From Streptomyces tendae (GTDB lineage Bacteria > Actinomycetota > Actinomycetes > Streptomycetales > Streptomycetaceae), in the NCBI RefSeq assembly GCF_008632955.1, contig NZ_CP043959.1, positions 5,270,001-5,334,000 on the forward strand: DNA of 64,000 bases. Reading direction: 5' to 3'. Position numbers and translations under genes: made by a program. The notes under the pieces were generated by a model. The model ran no database searches. It saw only the letters and a list, made by a program, of their open reading frames with translations, and was not told the DNA's origin. How positions within the stretch are numbered: the stretch's first letter is position 1; each line of letters begins with the position of its first letter. Of the stretch, positions 1-7,646 are shown in pieces.

Positions 1-147
1 CCCTGGGCACAAAATCTCCGCTACAGCGCGTTTATCGCCCCGCAACTCACCTGCAGTGACGCCTTCTTGACGCTACGTTGCGTGACGGTTCCGTCAATTC
101 GGGCATTGGTCAGGTACGTTGCACGAGGGACGGATGTGCATCAGATA
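1..147. other. left-edge intergenic sequence, no gene seen
   Basis: This stretch lies downstream of the leftward NYN gene and before the window edge. It is less GC-rich than its surroundings, as expected of non-coding DNA. No ORF with credible codon use or start is visible. It could belong to the leader of a gene that starts outside the window, but nothing here proves it. Confidence 0.4.
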
Positions 148-1491
148 TTAGGAAAGCCTTTTGAGGAGCACGGCGGACGCGACGGGGCGCGCGCCGGCGC
201 GTGCGACCCCGTCGGCGACCTCGCGGTCGGTGGAGGCGACGATGACCGGGCGCCCCGGAGGCTCGGCGCGCACCAGCTGGCGGATGAGCTCGTCCGCGGT
301 GACGCCCGGCTTGGAGAACAGCACCCGCACCCCACGCGGCGGGGCCAGCAGGACCGGCGCGGCGAGTTCGGCGCCGTCGAAGACACAGGTGACCTCGGCG
401 CCGGTCTGCGCGGCGAGCTGTGCCAGCTGCCCCAGCAGGCGCAACCGCTGCTTCTCCAGCGGCATCTGGGGATAGCCGGTCTTGGTGACGTTGTAGCCGT
501 CGACGACCAGATGCGCCTGCGGCAGCGCCAGCAACTGGTCGACGATGGCGGGGTCGTCCTCGGACAGCGCGCGGGCGGCGATGTCCTTCGGGGTCATCCG
601 GCCCGGTTCCACGGCGTCCACGGTCTCCGCGGGCCGCACCGACACGGGAGGCAGCGCCAGTTCGCGCCGCAGTCCCTGGGCGGCGTCCAGCACGGTGTCG
701 AGCAGCAGCCGTACCCGCATGTCCTCGACGCTGCGGCCCTCGCGGGCGGCCCGGCGGGCGGCCTCCAGGGCCGCCTCGGTCTCCCCCAGCCGGGCCTTGA
801 GGCGCCGGCTCTCGCTCTCGGCGGCCGACACCTGGGCATGCCCCTCGGCGCGTACGGCCTCCATCTCGCCCCGCAGCTTGCGCACGGCGGCCTCGCCGCG
901 CTTGACGTCCGCGAGGGCGGAGCGCAGCTTGCGGTGGAGCGACTCGGTCTCCTTCTTCGCCGCGTCCAGCTCGACGCGCAGCCGCTCGGTCTCGGACCTG
1001 GTGTGGTCACGGGCCCGGTCCAGTTCGGCGCGCAGCCGCTCCAGCTCGGCGCGGGTCTCCTCGTCGGCGCGCTCGGCGTCGGCGCGCTGGGCCTCCTCGC
1101 CGGCGGCGGTGACCAGCTTGACCCAGCCGGCCGGGCGGAGCACATAGGCCGCGGCCGCCACATCGAGCGGGTCCGCGGCCGGGGGCGGGGAGCCGGAGTC
1201 CAGGGCGCCGGTCAGTTCCGGCTGGGCCTCTCTGAGCTTCTCCCCGATGCGCTGCCGGAACAGCGGGTCGGTCTCCAGCGCCGCCGCCATGGCGTTCCCG
1301 GCGAACTTGGCGCGGCGGCTCGGGGTGAACCGCGCGTACTGCCGCAGCTGCGCGGGCAGCTCGGCGACCGTGAGCCCGCCGAAGCCGTCCGCGACGATCT
1401 GGACGACCCGGCGGCGCACTCCGTCGGGCAGCGGGCGGTCGAGCACCTCGGCGGCGCCGTCCTGCGGCCCCCCGCCCGTGGTCTCCACCAT
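148..1491 (-). CDS. NYN-domain (YacP-like) putative ribonuclease/RNA-binding protein
   Basis: This protein of 447 residues has three visible parts. The N-terminal ~160 residues carry no recognised motif. A long Glu/Arg/Ala-rich stretch at roughly 165-290 is predicted coiled coil. The C-terminal ~125 residues form a NYN/PIN-like fold. The NYN part opens with VVDGYNV and continues with CVFDGAE, VLFS and VIVASTDREV, the acidic residues typical of NYN nucleases. Such domains act on RNA; the substrate here is unknown. The gene lies 67 bp downstream of the zinc-ribbon gene on the same strand, so co-transcription is likely. The start ATG at 1491 fits the beginning of coding bias. The long plus-strand ORF over the same bases is a shadow. 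Confidence 0.85.
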   Translation of the reverse strand: MVETTGGGPQDGAAEVLDRPLPDGVRRRVVQIVADGFGGLTVAELPAQLRQYARFTPSRRAKFAGNAMAAALETDPLFRQRIGEKLREAQPELTGALDSGSPPPAADPLDVAAAAYVLRPAGWVKLVTAAGEEAQRADAERADEETRAELERLRAELDRARDHTRSETERLRVELDAAKKETESLHRKLRSALADVKRGEAAVRKLRGEMEAVRAEGHAQVSAAESESRRLKARLGETEAALEAARRAAREGRSVEDMRVRLLLDTVLDAAQGLRRELALPPVSVRPAETVDAVEPGRMTPKDIAARALSEDDPAIVDQLLALPQAHLVVDGYNVTKTGYPQMPLEKQRLRLLGQLAQLAAQTGAEVTCVFDGAELAAPVLLAPPRGVRVLFSKPGVTADELIRQLVRAEPPGRPVIVASTDREVADGVARAGARPVASAVLLKRLS

Positions 1492-1558
1492 CCGTCACAC
1501 CCCAATGCCTGTGTGCGGCCCCGCCCCGGGGGCCGCCGTCAGCGGGGCCCGCTCCGCT

Positions 1559-1798
1559 TCAGGAGCCGGCGCCCGGCCTGTCCACGAGTTCCACCTGATC
1601 CACGGCGTTGCACCAGCGGCACCGTACCGACTCGATCGTCTCATCGAGCACCTCGCGCTCCTCGACCTTGGGCTCTCCGGCCAGATCGAGGTGCACGTAC
1701 TCGACGACCTTCGACGAGCGGGTCACGTCGAAACGGGTGAGGTTGCCGCAGAGCGTGCAGCGCCACCGCGTCGAGGCGGTCGGCAGAGGAACCGTCAT
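1559..1798 (-). CDS. small zinc-ribbon protein
   Basis: This protein of 79 residues has two CxxC knuckles, Cys14/Cys17 (CTLC) and Cys60/Cys63 (CRWC), about 43 residues apart. This is the arrangement of a single zinc ribbon. The middle section (EYVHLDLAGEP) looks like a compact beta-rich linker. There is no signal peptide or membrane segment, so it should be cytoplasmic. The gene runs into the NYN gene and is divergent from the rhomboid gene. Function is unknown. Conserved small proteins of this type are common in Streptomyces; the zinc binding is inferred from cysteine spacing only. Confidence 0.8.
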   Translation of the reverse strand: MTVPLPTASTRWRCTLCGNLTRFDVTRSSKVVEYVHLDLAGEPKVEEREVLDETIESVRCRWCNAVDQVELVDRPGAGS

Positions 1799-1954
1799 CG
1801 TGGCTGTTCGCCTTCCTTCCAGTGTCCGTGACGCACCGGGTGGCCGGTGCGTGTGGCTCGTAACCCTACGGCCTGCCGGGTGCCCGCCGCCCGCCTGTCC
1901 ACGGCGGCGAGGCGGTCTGCACGGGTGCGTCCGGTTACGTCATGCTCTGTAGCC

Positions 1955-2692
1955 ATGATCCGCAACTGGGCCGCGACGGCCGCCGGGGCGATCCGGACCA
2001 CCCCCGCGCCGGTCACCCGCACCCTGATCGTGCTGTGCTGCCTGGTCTTCCTCGTCGGGCCGGCCTCGGGACTGCACCCGGCCCACGGCTCCGGGGACGA
2101 GCTGCTGGCGGCCCAGCGCGCCTACTTCCGCCGCTGGGGCGTGATCCCCGCAGACCTGTTCGACGGGTCCCCCGCGGCCGTCCTCACCCCCGCCACGGCA
2201 CTGTTCGTACACGGCAGCTGGGTGCACCTGCTCGGCAACATGCTGTTCCTCCACGTGTTCGGACCAATGACCGAGGCACGGATGGGCCGCGTGCGGTTCG
2301 CCCTCTGCTGCGCGGGCTGCGGCTACCTCGCCCTGCTGGGGTACGCCGCCGCCAACGCCGGCTCCGAGCGGTCCCTGGTCGGGGCCTCGGGAGCGATCTC
2401 GGCGGTCCTCGGAGCGTTCCTGTTCCTGTTCCCCCGGGGGCGGGTCACCAGTCTCCTGCCGTTCGCGCTCTTCCTGCCGGTACGGCTGCCCGCGTGGGTG
2501 GTCCTGCCGTTCTGGGCGGCCCTGCAGTGGGCGGCCGCGGGACGCACGGCTGAGGGCGGGCCGGGCGTGGCCCATCTGGCGCACCTCGTGGGCTTCGGCC
2601 TGGGGATCGGCTGCGCATGGGTGTGGCGCGGCGGGGCGACTACAGTGAAGTCCGCCCCTGCTCCGGCTCCCGAGGGAGAGAACCAGCCGTGA
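1955..2692 (+). CDS. rhomboid-family intramembrane serine protease
   Basis: The protein has 245 residues from the ATG at 1955. The frame stays open upstream, but those 36 residues lack coding character. Hydrophobic segments span the protein from about residue 17 on. The rhomboid signature is present: the nucleophile in GASGAIS and the partner histidine in AHLAHLVGFGLG near the C-terminus. The HGSWVHLLGNMLFL segment is the usual conserved loop/TM2. Rhomboids cleave transmembrane substrates within the bilayer; the substrate here is not evident. The TGA stop overlaps the GTG of the next gene (GTGA), which indicates translational coupling. Confidence 0.9.
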   Translation: MIRNWAATAAGAIRTTPAPVTRTLIVLCCLVFLVGPASGLHPAHGSGDELLAAQRAYFRRWGVIPADLFDGSPAAVLTPATALFVHGSWVHLLGNMLFLHVFGPMTEARMGRVRFALCCAGCGYLALLGYAAANAGSERSLVGASGAISAVLGAFLFLFPRGRVTSLLPFALFLPVRLPAWVVLPFWAALQWAAAGRTAEGGPGVAHLAHLVGFGLGIGCAWVWRGGATTVKSAPAPAPEGENQP

Positions 2693-2970
2693 TCACCGCG
2701 ATCGTCCTCATCAAGACCAGCGTGGACCGGATCCCCGAGATCGCGGAACAGATCGCCGCGCTGGACAGCGTCAGCGAGGTCTTCTCCGTCACCGGCACCT
2801 ACGACCTGATCGCCATGGTGCGGGTCCGCGAGCACGAGGACCTGGCGGAGGTCATCCCTGGCCGGATCAGCAAGATCCAGGGGGTCGAGGGCACGGACAC
2901 GCACGTGGCGTTCCGCACGTACTCCCAGCACGACCTGGAGGCGGCGTTCGCCATCGGCCTGGACAGCTAG
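2689..2970 (+). CDS. stand-alone Lrp/AsnC ligand-binding (RAM) domain protein
   Basis: From the GTG at 2689 the product has 93 residues. It matches the C-terminal effector-binding half of Lrp/AsnC regulators: it begins AIVLIKTSVDRIPEIAEQIA, followed by SEVFSVTGTYDLIAMVRV. There is no helix-turn-helix. Stand-alone RAM domains bind small molecules such as amino acids and form oligomers; they may modulate full-length Lrp proteins. The start overlaps the rhomboid stop, and a GAGGGAGA ribosome site precedes it. The open frame further upstream is non-coding overlap with the rhomboid gene. The ligand cannot be told from sequence. Confidence 0.85.
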   Translation: MITAIVLIKTSVDRIPEIAEQIAALDSVSEVFSVTGTYDLIAMVRVREHEDLAEVIPGRISKIQGVEGTDTHVAFRTYSQHDLEAAFAIGLDS

Positions 2971-2974
2971 CCCG

Positions 2975-3018
2975 CTCGCACGCCGGACGGGCTGCGTCTC
3001 AGCCCTCCGGCGTGCGAG
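2975..3018. terminator. bidirectional hairpin terminator
   Basis: Thirteen-base arms at 2975-2987 and 3006-3018 are perfectly complementary, and the stem continues inward through GGGCTG/CAGCCC around a bulged C. It sits between the Lrp-domain gene (rightward) and the aminotransferase gene (leftward), so it can serve both ends. Confidence 0.7.
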
Positions 3019-3082
3019 GTGCGGGGTCCGGGGCGGAGCCCCGGGTCGGGAAGGGAAAAGGGCGGCGGGGGCGAATCCCCTC

Positions 3083-4444
3083 CTACGCCCGCGCCGACGT
3101 GTCCGGCACGCACCGCCCCTCCACCGTCCGGTAGGTCCACCGCGCACCGTCACGGACCAGCTCCCGCACCGCCCGCACGAACCGCTCCACATGCTCGTCC
3201 GGCGTCCCGGCCCCGAAGCTGACCCGAATCGCGTTCAACGACCCCGCGTCCGGCGCCCCGCACTCCCCCTGCCCCCCGGCCTCGCTGCCCACCAGCCGCC
3301 GCACCAGCGGGTGCGCGCAGAACAGCCCGTCCCGCACACCGATGCCGTACTCCGCGGACAGCGCCGCCGAGAAGTGGGAGCTGTTCCAGCCGTCGACCAC
3401 GAAGGACAGCACCCCGACCCGCGGCGCGTCGTCGCCGAACAGCGACAGGAACCGCACCTCCGCCACGTCCGCCAGCCCTTCCCGCACCGCGCTGACCAGC
3501 GCGTCCTCCCGCGCCGCCAGCGCGTCGAAGCCGGCCTCGGCGAGCGCCGTGCAGGCGGAGGCGACGGCGTGGGCACCGATGACGTTGGGCGAGCCGGCCT
3601 CGTGGCGGGCGACGCCGTCGTGCCACTCCACGTCCACCCCGCCGTCCGCGCGCCGGGCGACCTTGCGGCTGGCGCCGCCGCCCGCGAGGTAGGGCTCGGC
3701 CACGCGCAGCCAGTCGGCGCGCCCTGCCAGCACTCCGGAGCCGAAGGGGGCGTACAGCTTGTGTCCGGAGAAGGCGACCCAGTCGACGTCCAGGTCGCGC
3801 ACGCTCACCGCGCGGTGCGGGGCGAGCTGGGCGGCGTCCAGCACGATCCGGGCGCCGTGCGCGTGCGCGGCGGCGGCCAGTTCGCGGACCGGCCACAGCT
3901 CACCGGTGACGTTGGAGGCGCCGGTCACGCAGACCAGGGCCGGGCCGTAGGGGTCACGGTCGGCGAGGGCGCGCTCCAGGGTCGCGACGGCCTGCGCGGG
4001 GCTGCCCGGCGCGTCCAGGTACGTCACCCGGACACCCCGCCAGGGCAGCAGGGAGGCGTGGTGCTCGGTCTCGAAGACGAAGACCTCGCAGCCCTCGGGC
4101 AGGGCGGCGGCGAGCAGGTTCAGGGAGTCGGTGGTGGACCGGGTGAACACCACCTGGTCCCCGCTGCGGCAGTCGAGGAACTCGGCGACCGTCCGGCGGG
4201 CGTTCTCGAACAGGTCGGTGGACAGCTGCGACAGGTACCCGGCGCCCCGGTGGACGCTGCCGTAGTACGGGGCGTACGCGGCCACGTCGTCCCAGACCCG
4301 CTGGAGGGCGGGGGCGCTGGCGGCGTAGTCGAGCGCGGCGTAGGTGACCTCGCCGCCGGTGACGAGCGGGACGGCGACGTCCCGGCCGAGGACGGGCAGC
4401 GGGGCACGGACGGTGGGGGCGGCGGCAACGGCGGAGACGGACAT
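3083..4444 (-). CDS. class V aminotransferase-fold PLP enzyme (cysteine desulfurase-like)
   Basis: The 453-residue fold-type I PLP protein resembles SufS/CsdA and related class V enzymes. Visible markers are YLDYAASAP-like LDYAASAPAL near residue 40, the TRSTTDSLNLLA phosphate-binding stretch, ETEHHASLLPWR, VLDAAQLAPH with the PLP-pyridine aspartate, and the Schiff-base lysine in FSGHKLYAPFGSG (about residue 230). A short GGGASRK segment follows. No obvious catalytic-cysteine loop like that of SufS is visible, so desulfurase activity is doubtful. The gene is headed by a SAM-IV riboswitch and a six-codon leader ORF, so expression should fall when S-adenosylmethionine is plentiful. That implies a role in sulfur amino acid metabolism. 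RBS GGGAG precedes the ATG. Confidence 0.85.
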   Translation of the reverse strand: MSVSAVAAAPTVRAPLPVLGRDVAVPLVTGGEVTYAALDYAASAPALQRVWDDVAAYAPYYGSVHRGAGYLSQLSTDLFENARRTVAEFLDCRSGDQVVFTRSTTDSLNLLAAALPEGCEVFVFETEHHASLLPWRGVRVTYLDAPGSPAQAVATLERALADRDPYGPALVCVTGASNVTGELWPVRELAAAAHAHGARIVLDAAQLAPHRAVSVRDLDVDWVAFSGHKLYAPFGSGVLAGRADWLRVAEPYLAGGGASRKVARRADGGVDVEWHDGVARHEAGSPNVIGAHAVASACTALAEAGFDALAAREDALVSAVREGLADVAEVRFLSLFGDDAPRVGVLSFVVDGWNSSHFSAALSAEYGIGVRDGLFCAHPLVRRLVGSEAGGQGECGAPDAGSLNAIRVSFGAGTPDEHVERFVRAVRELVRDGARWTYRTVEGRCVPDTSARA

Positions 4445-4545
4445 GGCGTAACTCCCGTGAGGCAGGACGGATCCCCGCGCGAACGGACGGCGCGCCGGCG
4501 CGGGAAGAAGAGTGAAAAGGGTGTGCGGAGGCGGGGCTCGGCGCC

Positions 4546-4566
4546 CTAGCGCATTCGCTTGCTCAC
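4546..4566 (-). CDS. six-codon leader ORF (VSKRMR) downstream of the SAM-IV riboswitch
   Basis: Reading leftward, GTG AGC AAG CGA ATG CGC TAG encodes Met-Ser-Lys-Arg-Met-Arg. It has a strong Shine-Dalgarno GAGGAG at 4578-4573, six bases before the GTG. It lies between the riboswitch hairpin and the aminotransferase start about 100 bases further on. Its size, ribosome site and position suggest a regulatory leader peptide whose translation relays the riboswitch state, not a functional protein. The internal Met codon next to Arg codons may matter for attenuation, but this is inference. Confidence 0.55.
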   Translation of the reverse strand: MSKRMR

Positions 4567-4586
4567 GGAAGGCTCCTCGACGACCA

Positions 4587-4610
4587 GGACCCCTGGTGTG
4601 CGAGGGGTCC
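4587..4610 (-). promoter_or_regulatory. expression-platform hairpin of the SAM-IV riboswitch
   Basis: Arms GGACCCCT (4587-4594) and AGGGGTCC (4603-4610) are perfectly complementary around an eight-base loop. The hairpin follows directly on the aptamer in the leftward transcript and precedes the GAGGAG of the leader ORF by about nine bases. It could switch between free and paired forms and so expose or hide that ribosome site. No U-tract follows, so classical intrinsic termination is less likely. Confidence 0.5.
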
Positions 4611-4722
4611 GCGCTTGCCGTGAGCCCTGCTGCTCACGGCCTGGTCCTCACCCGGGGCACCCCGCCACGGACGGAGGGTTGCCGGACAGCCGGCCGGGGC
4701 CTTGTGACTGTCACTCATGACC
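4611..4722 (-). promoter_or_regulatory. SAM-IV riboswitch aptamer
   Basis: On the minus strand the leader reads GGTCATGAGTGACAG, then the GGCCCCGGC segment, GGCAACCCTCC, GGGGTGCCCCGGGTGA and the closing GGACCAGGCC. A small hairpin (GCCGTGAGC/GCTCACGGC) and the CAAGCGCGG pseudoknot strand follow. This order of blocks matches my memory of the Rfam SAM-IV family, found in Actinomycetales upstream of sulfur-metabolism genes. It binds S-adenosylmethionine. It is the leader of the class V aminotransferase-fold gene at 3083-4444. A covariance-model search was not possible here. Confidence 0.88.
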
Positions 4723-4730
4723 TGACAGGG

Positions 4731-4760
4731 AAATTACGTGAGGTGACCGGCGTCCCGCAA
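4731..4760 (-). promoter_or_regulatory. putative promoter for the SAM-IV leader
   Basis: On the minus strand TTGCGG (4760-4755) and TAATTT (4736-4731) are separated by 18 bases, close to a vegetative sigma-HrdB-type promoter. The predicted start, about 7 bases on, falls just before the GGTC that opens the riboswitch. Confidence 0.5.
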
Positions 4761-4794
4761 CCCGGGTCCGGATCTCGGGACGACCGCACCCTCC

Positions 4795-5859
4795 TCAGGC
4801 GTTGCTGACGGCCACCCAGCGCTCCAGGACGCGCTTGGCCGAGCCGGAGTCGATCGACTCGGCCGCCTTGTCCATCCCGGCGCGGATCTGTTCGGTGAGC
4901 GTGCCGCCGCCCGGCTCCAGCGCCACCAGCGCCGCCGCGGAGTTCAGCAGCACCGCGTCCCGCACCGGGCCCCGCTCGCCGTCCAGCAGCCGGCGGGCGA
5001 CCTCGGCGTTGTAGGAGGCGTCGGCGCCGCGCAGAGCCTCCACCGGCACCAGCTCGATGCCGACGTCACGCGGGTCGAAGCTCTCCTCGGTCACCGCGCC
5101 GTCGCGGACCACCCACACCCGGGAGGTACCGGTGGTGGTCAGCTCGTCCAGGCCGTCGTCGCCGCGGAACACCAGGGAGGAGTGGCCGCGCCCGGCGAAC
5201 ACCCCGGCCATGATGGGCGCCATCCGCGGGTCGGCGACGCCGACCGCCTGGGCCTTGACCTGGGCCGGATTGGCCAGCGGGCCGAGGAAGTTGAACACCG
5301 TGCGGATGCCGAGCTGGCCGCGGGCGGCGGCCACGTGGCGCAGCGCCGGGTGGAACCTCACCGCGAAGCAGAAGGTGATCCCGGCCTCCTCGGCGACCTC
5401 GGCGACCCGGCGCGGGGTGAGTTCGAGGTTGACGCCCAGCTTCTCCAGGACGTCGGAGGCGCCGGAGGCGGAGGACGCGGCGCGGTTGCCGTGCTTGACG
5501 ACCTTCGCGCCGGCGCCGGCCACGACGATGGAGGACATGGTGGAGATGTTCACCGTCTTGGCGCCGTCGCCGCCGGTGCCGACGATGTCGACGGTGGCGC
5601 CCGGCACGTCGATGACGTTGGCGTGGGCGTACAGCGCCCGGACGCAGCCGGTGATCTCCTCGACCGTCTCTCCCTTGGCGCGCAGGGACACCGCGAAGCC
5701 GGCGATCTGCGCGTCGGTCGCCTCGCCCCGCATGATCAGGTCCATCGCCCAGGCGGTGTCGTCGGCGGACAGGTTCCGTCCGTCCAGGAGGCCGTTCAGC
5801 AGGGCGGGCCAGGAGCGGCCCGCCGCGTTGTCGCCTCCAGCGGGGGTCACAGCGCTCAT
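4795..5859 (-). CDS. trpD: anthranilate phosphoribosyltransferase
   Basis: The enzyme transfers phosphoribosyl from PRPP to anthranilate, the second committed step of tryptophan synthesis; it is cytoplasmic and usually dimeric. The 354-residue protein has the family landmarks: an N-terminal helical domain (LLNGLLDGRNLSADDTAWAMDLIM), the PRPP-binding IVGTGGDGAKTVNIST, KHGNRAASSASGASDVLE, and RTVFNFLGPLANP. Length is normal. It stands alone, away from other trp genes, next to the qcr genes. I recall the same placement in other Streptomyces. A strong hairpin separates it from qcrB, so it probably has its own promoter in the 5860-5935 gap. Confidence 0.95.
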   Translation of the reverse strand: MSAVTPAGGDNAAGRSWPALLNGLLDGRNLSADDTAWAMDLIMRGEATDAQIAGFAVSLRAKGETVEEITGCVRALYAHANVIDVPGATVDIVGTGGDGAKTVNISTMSSIVVAGAGAKVVKHGNRAASSASGASDVLEKLGVNLELTPRRVAEVAEEAGITFCFAVRFHPALRHVAAARGQLGIRTVFNFLGPLANPAQVKAQAVGVADPRMAPIMAGVFAGRGHSSLVFRGDDGLDELTTTGTSRVWVVRDGAVTEESFDPRDVGIELVPVEALRGADASYNAEVARRLLDGERGPVRDAVLLNSAAALVALEPGGGTLTEQIRAGMDKAAESIDSGSAKRVLERWVAVSNA

Positions 5860-5935
5860 GGTCGCTCCTGACGGTAGTGGCGGATGGCCGGGACCGGCGC
5901 GGTCCCGGACCCACCCTATCCAGCCCCGGGCACGG

Positions 5936-5974
5936 CGAAGGGCCCCCGTCCGCAGAACGGACGGGGGCCCTTCG
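5936..5974. terminator. terminator of the ctaE-qcrCAB operon
   Basis: Arms at 5936-5952 and 5958-5974 are 17 bases and perfectly complementary around the loop CAGAA. It lies 35 bases past the qcrB stop in the leftward direction and before trpD. Confidence 0.85.
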
Positions 5975-6008
5975 CTGTCGTGTGGCGACGGGTGGAGCAG
6001 CTTCGGGA

Positions 6009-7646
6009 TCAGTGGTGGCCGTGGCCGCTCGTGATCTCCTTGTACTCCTCGACGGTCGGCTTCGGAACCTGGGACTCCTCGCCGTAGAAGCCCTTGCTGA
6101 GCTTCGCGCGCAGCTTCTCGCCGGCCTTCACCTTGCGCCGGACGCCGTTCTCGTCGACCTCCGGGCCGATCTCGAGCGGCTTCGGCTGCTCGTGCGCGGT
6201 GAGGGTGTAGAGCTGCTCCTGGCTGAGCGGCTCGTGCACCTCGATGAACTCACCGTGCGGCAGGCGCTTGATGATGCCCGACTCGCGGCCGTGCAGCACC
6301 TTCTCCTTGTCCCGGCGCTGCAGGCCGAGGCAGATGCGCTTGGTGACGATGAACGCCACGACCGGGGCGACGAAGAACGCGATGCGGACGAACCAGGTGA
6401 TCGCGTTGATCGACAGGTGGAAGTGCGTGGCCCAGATGTCGTTGCCGCCGCCGACGAGGAGCACGAAGTACAGCGTCATCCAGGCGACACCGAACGCGGT
6501 GCGCGTCGGGGCGTTGCGCGGGCGGTCCAGGATGTGGTGCTCGCGCTTGTCGCCGGTGACCCAGGACTCGATGAACGGGTACACCGCGATGGCCGCCAGG
6601 ACCAGCGGGAAGATCATCAGCGGGATGAACACGCCCAGGACGAGCGTGTGACCCCAGAAGTTGATCTCCCAGCCCGGCATGACACGGATCAGGCCCTCGG
6701 AGAAGCCCATGTACCAGTCCGGCTGGGCACCGGTGGAGACCATGTCCGGCCGGTAGGGGCCGATGGCCCAGATCGGGTTGATCGTGGCGATCGCGGCCAC
6801 GGCCGCGAGCACACCGAAGACCAGGAAGAAGAAGCCTCCGGCCTTGGCCATGTACACCGGCAGCAGCGGCATGCCGACCACGTTCTTGTTGGTCTTTCCG
6901 GGGCCCGCGAACTGCGTGTGCTTGTGGTAGAAGACCAGGATCAGGTGCGCCACCACGAGGCCGAGCATGATGCCCGGCAGCAGCAGGACGTGGATCGAGA
7001 AGAACCGGGCCACGAAGTCGTCGCCGGGGAACTCGCCGCCGAAGAGGAAGAACGAGAGGTACGTGCCGACGATCGGCACGGACAGGATCGCGCCCTCCAT
7101 GAAGCGGATACCGGTGCCGGAGAGCAGGTCGTCCGGGAGCGAGTAGCCGGTGAAACCGGTGAACATGCCCAGGACGAGCAGCAGGAAGCCGAACAGCCAG
7201 TTGATCTCACGCGGCTTGCGGAACGCGCCGGTGAAGAACACGCGCATCATGTGCACGAACATGCCGGCCACGAAGATCAGCGCGGCCCAGTGGTGGATCT
7301 GCCGGATGAGCAGACCGCCACGGACGTCGAAGCTGATGTCCAGCGTCGACTTGTAGGCCTCACTCATCAGCTGGCCCTGCAGCGGGACGTAGCTGCCGTG
7401 GTACTCCACCTCGTTCATCGACGGGTGGAAGAACAGCGTCAGGTACACACCCGTGAGGATGATGATGATGAAGCTGTACAGGCAGATCTCACCCAGCATG
7501 AACGACCAGTGGTCGGGGAAGATCTTGCGCATGTTGGCCTTGGCCAGGGAGTAGATCCCCAGCCGGCCGTCCGCCCAGTCGGCGACCCGCTCACCGGCCG
7601 GTGCCTTCCCGCGCGAGCGGGAATCGGTGCTGGTCGTAGTACTCAT
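6009..7646 (-). CDS. qcrB: cytochrome bc1 complex cytochrome b subunit
   Basis: QcrB is the diheme membrane core of the menaquinol:cytochrome c reductase. The 545-residue protein starts MSTTTSTDSRSRGK at the ATG at 7646. It shows the cytochrome b signatures: the heme-ligand helix with HHWAALIFVAGMFVHMMRVFFTG, FTGYSLPDDLLSGTG, and VVAHLILVFYHKHTQFAGPG with the second set of histidines. About nine hydrophobic helices are visible. The C-terminal ~120 residues form the long actinobacterial cytoplasmic tail (VHEPLSQEQLYTLTAHEQPKP). The ATG overlaps the qcrA stop (ATGA), giving strong coupling. The reading frame extending to 8108 is a shadow over qcrA. Confidence 0.97.
   Translation of the reverse strand: MSTTTSTDSRSRGKAPAGERVADWADGRLGIYSLAKANMRKIFPDHWSFMLGEICLYSFIIIILTGVYLTLFFHPSMNEVEYHGSYVPLQGQLMSEAYKSTLDISFDVRGGLLIRQIHHWAALIFVAGMFVHMMRVFFTGAFRKPREINWLFGFLLLVLGMFTGFTGYSLPDDLLSGTGIRFMEGAILSVPIVGTYLSFFLFGGEFPGDDFVARFFSIHVLLLPGIMLGLVVAHLILVFYHKHTQFAGPGKTNKNVVGMPLLPVYMAKAGGFFFLVFGVLAAVAAIATINPIWAIGPYRPDMVSTGAQPDWYMGFSEGLIRVMPGWEINFWGHTLVLGVFIPLMIFPLVLAAIAVYPFIESWVTGDKREHHILDRPRNAPTRTAFGVAWMTLYFVLLVGGGNDIWATHFHLSINAITWFVRIAFFVAPVVAFIVTKRICLGLQRRDKEKVLHGRESGIIKRLPHGEFIEVHEPLSQEQLYTLTAHEQPKPLEIGPEVDENGVRRKVKAGEKLRAKLSKGFYGEESQVPKPTVEEYKEITSGHGHH

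Noticed and set aside
1..147. leader riboswitch (for example a cyclic-di-AMP type) at the left edge
   Set aside because: No conserved block could be aligned by eye and the downstream gene is outside the window.
67..1740. 557-codon plus-strand ORF opposite the NYN gene
   Set aside because: Arg/Gly/His-rich composition and frame register show it is the complementary shadow of the NYN and zinc-ribbon genes.
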